Shown piece by piece: positions 12,279-24,300 of a stretch of DNA of 64,000 nucleotides. The position numbers were made by a program, and so were the translations under genes. How positions within the stretch are numbered: the stretch's first letter is position 1; the number at the start of each line of letters is the position of its first letter. This DNA comes from Paragonimus westermani. Taxonomy: Eukaryota; Platyhelminthes; Trematoda; Plagiorchiida; Troglotrematidae. The notes beneath the pieces were generated by a model. That model searched no databases, had not been told where the DNA came from, and saw only the letters and a program-made list of their open reading frames with translations. The DNA is taken from positions 115,892 to 179,891 of the forward strand of contig QNGE01001260.1 of assembly GCA_008508345.1 (NCBI GenBank). The letters are read 5' to 3'.

Positions 12279-14349
12279 GTCTGCTGTGATGCGCAGGATT
12301 GGACGTGAGGTCCATTTTGTGTTGGTGCGCCTACCCTTGTTATCATCAATCATCGGTGGGTTTTGAGAGTTTGGAGTTCTTCTCTCATTCTGGTTACCTT
12401 GGTACGGCTTTTTTTTTCATATGATAACATGTACACTAAAGCTTCAACCTTATCAGACACGTTCGACAGAATACGTCGTAGCCTAGGATTAAAGCTCCAC
12501 TCAACGGGTCTCATCGTCTGTCTGATTGGACACTGTGACACAGGGTTGACGACCAAACCTAAAGCAGCTAATTCGTACGAATTAATTTGAATCGCGATCT
12601 GTAACCTTCAGCAACGACTGAACAGATGGTGGTAAGATTATCGATTTTCGCACATCGGACACCGGCTTCGTTTTGTTATCGTGGGAATTTGAAAATATGA
12701 AGATTATTCTTGGATAAACTTTACTGAAACACGTTTTCTGACTGTAGATAAAACACTCTATCAGACTTATACGCAATAGTTACCTCACATAACGTGTACG
12801 CTAAGCAAACCTATTAAGGACTCTTGTCAAGACTTTCCTAAATGACTGGTGATTGCGTGATGCGTTAACTTGGCAACATGACTTGTCTGATATAACGTGG
12901 CGATCTCTGGTGCACGGACGAGTGTTGTTCTGAAAGATCAATTAATGTCTCACGGGGCTATCAACTCCACTACGGCTAGTATAAACATGTATATCAACGA
13001 TGTTGGCAACATTTCTGACTCCGCCAACTTGCCAGCGTACGAAGCATAGTGTTACAAACACAACAGCATTTGTTGCGTATGTATTATTATCAGCCCCGAG
13101 TTGGTTACGTTGTTAGTCTGGAATTCAAAGCGAGGCGACCGGTCAATAAACACTTCTATGGCATTCATATTGCAAGCCCCATCCCAAGTAGCCTTCAGTA
13201 CGACAGGGTTGAAATACAGTTCATAGAAGTTGATTGTTGCTGGGGGGTGGGCAACTCGCTAGACAAGAAGGATGGACTGTCGACGGATGAATGGGATAAA
13301 CAAAGAAAAACGGTTACCGATCGGTAACTACTCAAACGCAGTTAACCCTACGTATTTTCAAAGTCCAATTGAATAAATTAAGCAGCACTGTTCTAAACCC
13401 GCCTGCTTCCCTGTTACACAATGACCCGTTTAACCCACCACGTAAACCAGTCCGCCACCTGCCCAGACAGCGTTCGTCCACATGGCAAACTCATCCCGGA
13501 GACTGCCACGACCAGTCCACGTCTTCCGATGGAAACAATGCAGTTCGGTGTGGCTCAAACTGTACAGTTCTGACTTTTTTACGCGTCGTGACAGGCAAGC
13601 ACAGGACTATGCGACTGCCAATCGATTTGCACTCGGCCTTAGCTCGTTTTAAGGCCTGTTTTTCATGACTGACGTGCTACTTCTTGCTCGCCAAACATAA
13701 GCATCACAACGAAGATGGTTGCTGACGTGAAGAGAAGTGAACAACAATGCTGACCACTGGTCAAGTTTGAACAGAAGTCTGTCTTATAAGTTTTCCCGGA
13801 GGAGGAGGTTGTTCGAATGGACTAGCTGAATGCGAAAGAAGTGATCGAATATGACTGATGTTCGATCTGAATTAACCAGAGTTCTGACTAACCAGCACAC
13901 AACGTAATCGACGTTACACGGTAGTCCAAACAGACAATCAGAATGCGTGCAAGCAAATACTCCTATAACTTACTCCAGTTTCCACGATTACCATTTCAGC
14001 TAGTCAATGCGGTAAATGTCGTTACTCCTACTCACAATGTATTAAGCAGCCGTCGATCGGGTCGGTAATATGCTCAGACTGAAAAGTTTAGACTGAGTGG
14101 ACCACAAGAAGTAGCCCAAGACCAAATCCCCCGACTACTCATCATCATCAGTAATCTAAAATATCGCCTTGCAGGTTTAATGAGTTCAGTGATCTCGGCC
14201 TGTCTCGGAAGTCCTAATCGCGGGGTTATCGATTGAAGTTGACAGGACAGTTACTGTGTCTCCCCTCGAGACGATCGGGCAACCTGGTCATTGCTCACAA
14301 GCGAGAGCGGTTGAGCGTTCAGATTTCATTATTCCGTCATGCCTAATGT
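12279..14349. other. No supported gene
   Basis: Several frames of 90 to 100 codons are open around 13049-13327 and 13369-13668 (+). They lack splice context and recognisable motifs, so I do not call them. Confidence 0.4.
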
Positions 14350-14556
14350 GAGGTAAATGGCGCAGTGATCAACACGGTTGCCTCATGATTGGAATGGCCG
14401 GAGTTCAAATCCCGGCCGTGACAAGGATAACACTGCTGACGAACCCTAATGATAGTGGAGCGCGAGTCTAGTGATTGTTTTCGAAGGAGGCTGGCTGTAA
14501 AGTCTATCTGAATGTAAAGGCTGCGATCAAATGTGAGTGATGTTCAACTTGAAAAA
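14350..14556 (+). mobile_element. tRNA-derived SINE, best preserved copy
   Basis: The head carries RNA polymerase III promoter boxes. The box A-like TGGCGCAGTGATCAACACGG is followed about 40 bases later by a box B-like AGTTCAAATCC inside a GGCCGG/CCGGCC stem, as in the T-arm of a tRNA. A body follows that recurs in this window: GTGACAAGGATAACAC, a CTAATGA motif, GCGAGTCTAGTG, TCGAAGGAGGCTGGCTG, AAAGTCTATCTGAATG, and a tail ending GTTCAACTTGAAAAA. Relatives are at 39879-40010, 42114-42283, 53462-53630 (all minus) and 56512-56690. This copy has both the head and most of the tail. It lies just downstream of the 3' end of the SH3 gene. Confidence 0.8.
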
Positions 14557-15196
14557 GGATAATTTGACCCAAGTGACTCTCAATGAAATATATCCTTTGC
14601 ACATCGTTTCAAAAATCTTCACCAAACCATTTAGTCAGTTTGGAAGAAAAGGTAGCAAAAGACTGACCAAAGGAAGTACGGAAGCTCATCATATTTCAAA
14701 GAAAACACGTTCAACTTTTTCGGGGAAGCGTGATTAATTTAAAGTAAAATAAGCACATACGGAACTCAAGACTTTAGTGGAAACCAACTGCGCACAAAAA
14801 GAAAGCAGGATAACAAGAATACAACTAGTGTCATTTCCGTGTGTAAAAAATAACATTACTGGGAACAACAATCAAGAGGCACAGATGATCACCAAAACGT
14901 ATGAGAGCGTTATGACAAGACTGCACTCGCAATCCAGCACGTGTTAACAAGAGGAAAATCAAGATTACCAATTCGGGTATCATGAAAACTCTCGAAAGAA
15001 AACGAGCAAAGAGTCAATGCTACTAGAGCACAGAGAAAAAACAAGGAAGTCAGAAATCAAGAACAACTCAAAGAAAACATTAGTGGCGCACTGCGTTGAT
15101 GTCAAACGACTGATGAGTCGGCGGTGTTTCCTGTCATGGATGTCGGTAAAGCCTAAAGCAAGTAACGTAACAATATGGATTTGATGGAAAGGGCTA

Positions 15197-15300
15197 TCAG
15201 AACTCTTCCACATGACTGGCTGGAAACCGACCTTTAAATCCATTGAGTTCTCCAAGCCACCATTGTTCGCTTTCTTTACGGAAAATGCTCACAATGTCAC
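15197..15300 (-). CDS. Exon F: second half of SH3 domain and stop
   Basis: The acceptor TGCTTTTCCGGTTCAG is followed by GT GAC ATT; the two leading bases complete a Gly codon with the last base of exon E. The 33 residues read GDIVSIFRKESEQWW, LGELNGFKG, RFPASHVEEF, then TGA. These are the hallmark SH3 features: the acidic turn after the RT loop, the tandem Trp of the ligand pocket, the Gly-rich turn, the Pro of the pocket, and a closing beta strand where the usual Tyr is His. The protein ends right at the domain boundary. Confidence 0.85.
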
Positions 15301-18300
15301 CTGAACCGGAAAAGCACGAAGCAGGAAAAACTAATTCGCATGGAAGGTACAGTCCGATTGAAGTCAAACGGGTGCTCACGAAGCCGCGAACACATTTCAT
15401 AGTTCACGTTCCGTAAGAACGGAAAAAGCAAGAAGCGAACACCATTCAACATGGCAACACAGCTTTGGTATAACCCTTTCAGTATAGATGTGTCCTCGAA
15501 CGGATGCATAGATCGACTCGGCAGTGTCGATATCGCCTATTTTCGAGTAACTCATTGTAACGCTTTGTATCGATCGAATTTGGCACCTGGACGACAACAC
15601 GATCCCCAATTAACTCACTGAACAGCGTCTGTGTTTCATAGATAACACTTACATAACCGAATATTTTAACAAGACCCAGTGCGTAGTCTAGAGTGGGAAA
15701 GCTGGATGAAAAAATGTGGCTCAATCCGGTCTTCATTTACCATATTACCCAATTCCGAACTGGAATAATACAGACTCAAGCTCTCAGCCAGATAGTGCTG
15801 TCATCAGGTTGATGAGATCAGTATCAATAAGTGCCAGAAGGGAAATAATGTGGAAACAAGAATACGGGGTTTAAATAACTCACCAGAACGCATATTCAGT
15901 TCACCGTTAGATCTTGCCGTATAACTCCTTTCAACTTTGGCCCATCCAATACAGTGCAAGCTTAGGGCTGACGGCCACCTGGATCCGTTTTGAATTTGTT
16001 CTGTATGACGAACCTCTGAACAAGGTTCGTTAGTCCGAACATGGGAAGCGCTGGAAGTTGGTAAAGCACTGGACTCCAACAGAGATAGTTGTCCACACTC
16101 TTGGGTTGGAAGTGAAATATCAATAGAAGTGAGTCTGCACGACCTGTTTGCCTGTGTTGTTCGAAATCTTGACCAGAACACCTGGAGTGATGCAACAAGG
16201 CAGAAAACAACAGATACAACAAAACTCAACCATACACAAAGGGAAAAACAGTTAGCGGCTGCATCTAAACTGATCATGCGTGTACGCACACAGAAGCCTT
16301 GATGTGATTGCGTTTGAAAAACAACACACCGCGAGCATAAATATCGTAACATCTGGAAGCAGACGAGTGTGGTTGAATTAACCCATCTAGAACTGATCAC
16401 GCAGAAACCCAGCCAATTCAAAAAACCAAATTCGATGCTACATTTGTACACTATACGAAAGGATCAACAAAGTCGCACATTTTGAAAACAATTTCAGTAC
16501 ATCACGACGTACAATAGCCAGTTTATGTGTTTAACTAAAGGGAGTCAGGAAAAGTTAGGGCAGTGATGGTTTATTTGTAGATATTTTCTTGCTAAGGGAT
16601 GGTGAAGAAATTTGCAAGACTAATAACGACGAGGTCATAAGACCAGTTGAATGCTCAAAAAGCCATGAACACAATCCCATCGGCTCTCAAACGCGACCAA
16701 AGTTGTAAGGGTGTATCGTAAAATCGGAAATTAGTTGCCGTCAAAGAGACCTTCCACTTACCGATGCATTGTCGCTATTTTAGTGCGATGAGGATACCTC
16801 AGCTAACATGCGCCTCATGCTTCATGGGGATCTTTCCGGAAAGCATTCGCAGCATGAACTGTGTGGATATGTTCAAGAGGTGTGTGGCAATACCTCAAAC
16901 AACAGAACAGGACAAAGTCCATCAAGACCACCATCAGTACCAGGAACGCCCGGACTAGTACGACGACAACAGCGCAGTTATCTCCAGTTTTACACGGGAG
17001 AAGAATGAAGTACATGCCGTTTCCACAATGAACCCAAACAATAAAACCAAAAAAGCAATGTTCTGGAGGTGTTCAGCCGAACGCCTTCGCGGAACCAAGG
17101 AGGGCTGGTAAAGACAGCAAGCTGATCTGATGCAGGGCTACGCCGATCGCCGACAACAAGGAGTTCTAAGATTCCCTTAAGGCGATTTTTGGTCTATCTA
17201 TCCAATTAAACAAAACACTGGTTGGCATAGACTCTGGCTTTTCGCGCACCCAACCAGTGGAAGTCATGAAATTCTGGCACATGCACTTTGGTAGTCTACC
17301 AAACCGTCCAGCTACCATTAAATGGGAGATCGTGAATAGTCTGTCACAACGAGGCGTCAAAATTTCACTTGACCTCGCTCCAGCTATTACACAACTACGA
17401 CACAGAACGGCTGTCGGTAAAGAAGGATCGTCAGAGGAAGTTCTCAGGCATAACCGAAAAGTTTTGGAATGTGCTTTGCTTTGGTTGGTTTATTACATCT
17501 GGGACCAAGAAAAAGTCGCTCAAGATTTCAAAGATGCCCGGATGGTACCTTTGTTTAAATGCAAGGATAGCAAGCAAGTGACCGCTGGTTGAATATTGCA
17601 AGTTTCAGCGTCCCCGCACAGCTACATACTTCGACAGCGCGCATGCTGCTGTTTGCAGACGCAGCACACCAATTGCACATATCAAAGATGACCTTTAGCG
17701 ACCGACCACGAAATCCGCGGCTACGGCATCGAAAATTTGATTGAAACAGGTAAGACATCCTCCATCTTTCCGTCTTCTCCGGCAGGTGTTGTGCGAACAC
17801 ATGGAATCCGCATCAGTAGAGACAGTGCGGATGGCTGTACAGAACAGTGCTACTTAGGAAGCAGTCTATAAACAGATCTCTTCGTGGACCGCGGGTTGCC
17901 AGCTCGTGTGGCGAAGGTTAGCGCTGTTTTCGGACGTCTTGAAAGACGTGTCTCGAAGAACGACAGCATAAGGATGTAAACCAGTTTGCTTGCCTACGGC
18001 TCAGTGGTGCTGTCTACGCTGTTGCACAGCTGTTGGACTTGGACGTGGTATCAACAGTACCTGAGTATTCTCAAATGCAATACCCAAGACGAACCATAGG
18101 TATTTGATGGTCAGATATGGTTCCGAACACCGAGATACTTTGGCAAGTGGATACAGACAGGAGTGAAGTCATGCTGAAGCTCGACCAATTTCGTCAGCTG
18201 AGATATGTCTGTAAGATGGGCGTCGGTCGAACTGGGAAGCAACCGTTGCACCGGTAAGTGGAATCAGATAGGCGAAATCCTTGCAGCCAGAATCTGCGTT

Positions 18301-21300
18301 ATCAGGAGGTTACCCAAGTAAGCCGTCCACGGTAAAATATAAAATTTGCATCCCGAAAAGACTTGACTGCGAACCGACAGGTGACCTATAGGAATGCAGA
18401 CCAGATTGGTGTCCGACAGTTTGCTGTGCGACAGTTGAGAGGACGTGAATTCAAGCCAGCGATAGGCAAATAAATTATGAGTGTCGTAAGTCGTGGTGAC
18501 ATAGGTATGTGGCATTGCCATCAATGCGTTCGGATTGTTAAGTCATCAGTGTACCGACGGTAAACCATCAGCGAAAAGATGATGACATGACGTGACTATT
18601 TTTCGTCCGTATCAACCAACGATCACCGTTGTTTGCAAAATCACCCGTTCATTTCAGAAACGTGTGGTCTACTACCCTTTCTTTCCTTTAGCTTCATTGG
18701 TGCGCTTTGTGATGAATGTTTCATTCGTCTTCCGGCTCAACGTCAAGTTTCTGTCCCCTTTCTTCCTCATCCTATCTTGAGTGTAATAAGGTGTACTCAT
18801 ACATACAATTACCGCCTGCATTATCTACTCCATAACATTCTCATCAGCTCAGATCTCATCATTTTAGTTCCTCTCTCTTTTGTTCCCGAGAAATAAGCAT
18901 TTCATTTTCATGCCAGCCTACCAACCGGCCAACCAATATTGGTTGGATGGACCACAAAGGCTTCCACTCACATGCTTCCTGGTCTTAGTCCATCGGGTTT
19001 ACACACAATACAGAAAGTGTGAGTGGAGTCACAAGTGGTACGGCGCCACCACACTTGTGGTGAGCGATGTGCACAGGCATTCTTCAGCTTCGGTCACTGG
19101 GACTGATTAGTCCGAATCGGACGCCGCTAACCTACAGGGTGATATTAAGGTAAGTTTCGGTTCTGCTGCGGTCGCTTTTGCAACCCTCCCAATAAGGTCC
19201 CGGCAATAGCTGAATTTCAAATAAGTTTTTACCATTATAACCATTCCGTAACGCACTGGCAAACCACTGGATGGTAATATGGTTTCGACGCGGAGTGCAT
19301 ACAGCTTTTACACTGAGTTGAAAAAAATGCTTTAGACATCTTGGGAGATGGGTACTCGAGATTTACACAATCACAACTTCAACAGACAGAATGTGTGATG
19401 AAACTGTGGATTCAAACTTACGGCTATTTCTTGTGCAAAAATGTGGGGATTAAAAGGAAAGCCTACAAGGTGAAAGATAACAGAAGAACCGTAGTCACAG
19501 GTAGGTGCATATGGAGATTCGACACGGGATCGAACTAAAGATATGGATATTGAGAGAAGAATCAGTATGAAGACGACGGTCGGAATCAGACAAAAGTATC
19601 AGAGCAAAGCAACCTGCAGACTTTAAAATGCCGTAACATGACAGATTCAGTAAGACAACAAGCAAAGTCCCTACAGTTGAACGAGTGTCGTATATATCCA
19701 TAATAAGGTTGAAAATCTCGGGTTGAAAGTCTAGGAGAGCCAAACAAAACAGCGGGAGGAGCACCCACGCACCTCTCAAACGAGGGAGAAGATTATACGG
19801 AGCTGGAAACAAATTCAGACATGAAAAGTGAGTCTTCCTCCTTTGATGGAAATATTGGTAACAAGAAGAGAAAACCAAATTGTGTCTCAAAGTAACAGTT
19901 ACGCTGTTAACGAATTAAAACCTAGGAGAAAACTTGTTTTCGACATGTACGTTACGGCAATTATCAAAAAGCTGTTGAAAATATGCTATCGTAGATGGGA
20001 TAAAAAACAAACACAGATGGGTGTGATAAAGTGTATCTCGAACCAACTGGCTAATTCGGCAAGATAATTCTCCAGAGAGAGAAAAGGGGAGAACGCCGAA
20101 TGTTGGATACTAAAGACCACATCATCTACATACTTTAGAAAGAAGAAGCCTTTGGGAATAAACGCAAGGTTCACATAAAAGAGAAAGGAGGAAACAAATG
20201 TAACTTGGGAGAAAAAACGAATTCGAAATATGTGGATGAGACGTTTGCCTACTTGAACGCATAAACTAAGAACGACCAAAAAACTTACTAATGAACATTA
20301 CGAGACATGTATGAAGAGAAGCAGAACTCCCTTGCTGATGAAATTGCAAATATCGTAAGAATCGGAGAAAAAACAGACTGCATTACGTTCACGATTCATG
20401 GATGACAAAATCGAATGGATACGACAGGACAATGGGTCAACAGTGGACAGAGTTTGAAAGTACGCAAAATGATACGGATGAATGTAGGAATTCCGCGACG
20501 TCAAGTGTTCGAAGAGAATCTCCTCAAAAACCTCTAACGCCACGCAATCGGTCTGAATCTGAGCGTGCATTGCTTTGAAACCGGTGCGATCTTGCTAGTT
20601 CTCTAACAGTCAGTAACTTTTCTGTGATACACCCCGTAAAAAATATATGCAAAAAGGCCAAGCCAAAATCTGCATCTGAAACGGCCAGTCCTACAACTGA
20701 GACCAAAAAGCCTCTGTGCACTTCATCGCTGTCGGATTGCGCAACAATAGTTGTGCTTCAACACATACACCGTACCTCATGTAAATCCCCAGGTACAAGA
20801 CCGGAAAGAGGGTGAACAGTGTGAGATCCTGTAAGTTAGCCTCCATGTGGACGAATCGCAAGTGTAAGCAGACTTGGCAGCATTCAACTTTGGAGTAGTT
20901 TGTCACAGTGATCGAAGTTGAAAAATACCCTTGATATTTAAAGAATACTGGTCTAACCCGTTACATTTTCATTGAAGAAAATATGGTTAATATTATTCCT
21001 GTGCAGACTGTTGCCAAATGGCAGAATATTAAAGAGAGTTGACTGATCGTCAACCATATATTTCGGCAACCGACTATCACAAGCCAGATATTTCGCGTTT
21101 ACTCCTACCGCTGAAGTATCGGTAGTACAATCTCCCCCTGCCCAAAAACAAAACACTTAAGACTTCAGTAGTTTCTGCACAGATAGCCTAGACGCAGCAC
21201 TTATCTCTCAGTCATCCAACAGACGCTGTCCTCAGGACTAGCAGTGATTCTTCGAACGACTTATTGAGTTGATTTTTCACCTGCAGCTGCCTGCGGCTTA

Positions 21301-24300
21301 TCCAAGATGAAACGATCGGATGAAAATGGCCCGGACTAGTTTATGATAAACCCACACGATCCGACACACGCACTGAATATAGACGGACATACCCAATTGT
21401 GGGCGTCGGCTGTAACCGCGTGAAGGGCTTTCAGAATCAACTGTAAATGAACCAATGTGGACGAATACAGCATGTGGTGCAGTTGGTGAAAAACCAACGG
21501 CCTAGAGAATATCGCTGAAGCTGGGTATGTGAAGCGCGTCACAGTCGTCCAGGTACCTGGTACACAAATGTGAACAAATCAATGTAAACAGATTACGTAG
21601 CTAGACTGGAAGTGCAGAACGGAAGAAACTGTCAGGCTTTTTTTATAAAGCAGTGTGATAAATTAAAATGAAGTACAAAAAGAAACATGAGCGATACGAG
21701 GTGCGTTGTCAAGTTTTGACAGAGGGGGATTGTAAGGTCCGGTCTAAGTCATGCTATCCGATAAACAAACGTAAATCAATTAACACTGATAAGGCCTAGT
21801 GAGACAATTCAGCCAGACTAGTAAACACAGTCAAATAACTGTATCGAATACTGGTGTCAGCTATCGTCGCAAAGAAGGATATTAAAGTTCACACAAGAAT
21901 GGGGCTAATCGAACTGAGATATCCAGATTTGTATCGCTGAGCCCAAGTCAAGGATACTATGAACAGGATTATCGTTGCTCTTGACAGCAGTTCATGAAGT
22001 CAGAACACTATCTGCGCAAGTGTGTGAAAATAAAATAACGGAGTCGTGAAAAGTTGACAGTCGGCGGTGTGGAAGTTTATGCGCATTAAAACTCGGCAGG
22101 TGAGATTGCCCGTATGCAAGAAAGATGAGGAACGAAAATAGTAAGGCGTACATTTGGAGGTTTGTACAATACAAAAAAGATCGAAGGTTCATGAATTTCT
22201 ACCCTTGTGTAAGTCGGGAAGCAAAATTTGTTGCGTGATCGATAGACGTGGAGGACAGTCACCAGGAGAGGAAATCGAATAACAAAAATGTTTCTAACGC
22301 CGTAAAATAGAATACTGATACTTTCGTAAACATACACACGCCTGGTGATATATGGGAGTGTGTCAAAAGAATGGTCACGGGGACTGTAGTGTCGGAGGAC
22401 TCCAGCGTATGTACCAACTGATTACGATTTTGAAGATCACAAAGTCAGCTGTGGCCAGAAAGTGCGCTCTGTAGTGAGCAGAGTTTAATCGAGAAGTTCA
22501 GCTCGCTTGAAAGACGAGTTTAAGAGGACTATCCAATGGAGGTATTTCCACGGTCAACAGATGGAATTATGCTAACAGGTGTGCGCGGAATTATTTGCGC
22601 TGTGATTTCGTCTCTTCACAGATGGCTGTGGGACACTAGGAACTGCATAAGTGCTACAGATCTTTCTGGGTACGAGTACAACTTGAGCCCCATGAATCTT
22701 GTGGCAGTCGAGTCCTCGAAGTAGTGAAAAGGAGTTGCTCGGGCATGAGCAACAAACTCGTAGGTTCGTTCCTTTAGTGAAGATGAGTAAAAGAAGTATG
22801 CGCTATAGAAAGACTTGGGGACGATATCGTTAACAGATTCTATCAAAAAATATTCGTTGTCACTTGTTATTCATTTGTCATGGCTGTCCAACACACAAAC
22901 AAACATAAGTTATCTGTCGCTAGCGTTCATAGATCGTGTACGCAGTCGGTGACAAGCCAGCAACCTCTTGGATAATATCTAGCACGGTTTTGATGGCAAA
23001 CTTGCAAGACCTCACTTCATATACCTCCCATGAGGCTGTAAATAGTGAACATTTGAAGAACGGTGATGCAGTCAATTAGTTAACGACCTCTGGGAATCTT
23101 AAGTAGACCACAACAATGGTTAGTCAGTGGCTTTAGGTCGAAGGTTAAGATTAATGGATAGGTTTGAGGCGCTTTAACGAGCTTCTGTTACGCCTTATCG
23201 GGAAATTCAAGTTTAGCCACCTTAGCCATGAGGAGAGTATTGCGTAAGCTCACCATCACCTTAGAGATCACTGAAATCAAGGCTACCAATCGACAGCCTT
23301 CAAGGTACAAACATTTAACGGTGACAGCGATAGTTACTTTTTCCTAAGCTTTCTGCAGATCAGCTGTTACCGAACGACTGTAAAGAATCTCCGCATTGTT
23401 CAACTCGCTGGAAAATACCCACTGAAATCACTAGAACGACAAAGTAGCTAATAAGACTTTTTTGTGTTTTATCATCACTCAGTTACTGTTTTCGTATTTA
23501 CTGTGACGTACTGAGCCTGATAATCAAACACAGAAAACTTTTGTTCGCTACTTTGTCGTCCTCATGATTTGGTCGTATATCGTTTCAAAGTGATCAAAGA
23601 TACCGAGTCAGCAGCAAGCTATTTAGGTGGCGGAAGATTATTTAGGGTGGCTCTCAGGTGTAACAATGAGAATCTGAAAACATCAAGTCAGTTTCCTTCT
23701 ACAGGTCTAGCGGACACTTTAGATGAACAGGTATACAAACCCTCGTTTTGCGTGCTTAAAGCGATAACGGTCCTTGTAACTGTGTCAGTGAATTCATCAG
23801 ACACTCGGAGTTGGGGAATCCTGATCATACTCTTGTTGTATGCAGTTGCTCCAGTGCAAATTAGATTCTGGTTCACTCTCAGATTACGTGAGTTTTGCCA
23901 GTAACTGGGCTGATATCTTATGGGGGACAGAATAACATGTTCAAACAAAATTACGGAAGTTTGAAGCATTGGTTCCTACCCGTGAATTTGAACAACAATA
24001 GCATATAAGACGTCTTGCACAGTGACATTTCATTCACATCTCATCGGTTACTTTTGCAAAGTTAACATACACACTATATGGTGGAGGAGCAAGCAGCTAG
24101 GTGAAATCGATCTAGTCATGTCTGAGACAATCAGTCAGGTAACCAAACCGGAGGCTGCAAGATGCAACTGAAGCGTACTCATCAGCAAGAAACATGAACT
24201 TGATGCACGGTTTCTGGGTGCACAGAGTTGGATTTAGCCGATATATTGAGATAGTACCCGCAATGTTGAGAGCCTGCTTTAGTTTGGGTCTACAGAACAC

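Noticed and set aside
15588..15736. Exon-like minus-strand patches inside intron E-F
   Set aside because: Including either breaks the codon phase between the two SH3 halves, which join perfectly without them.
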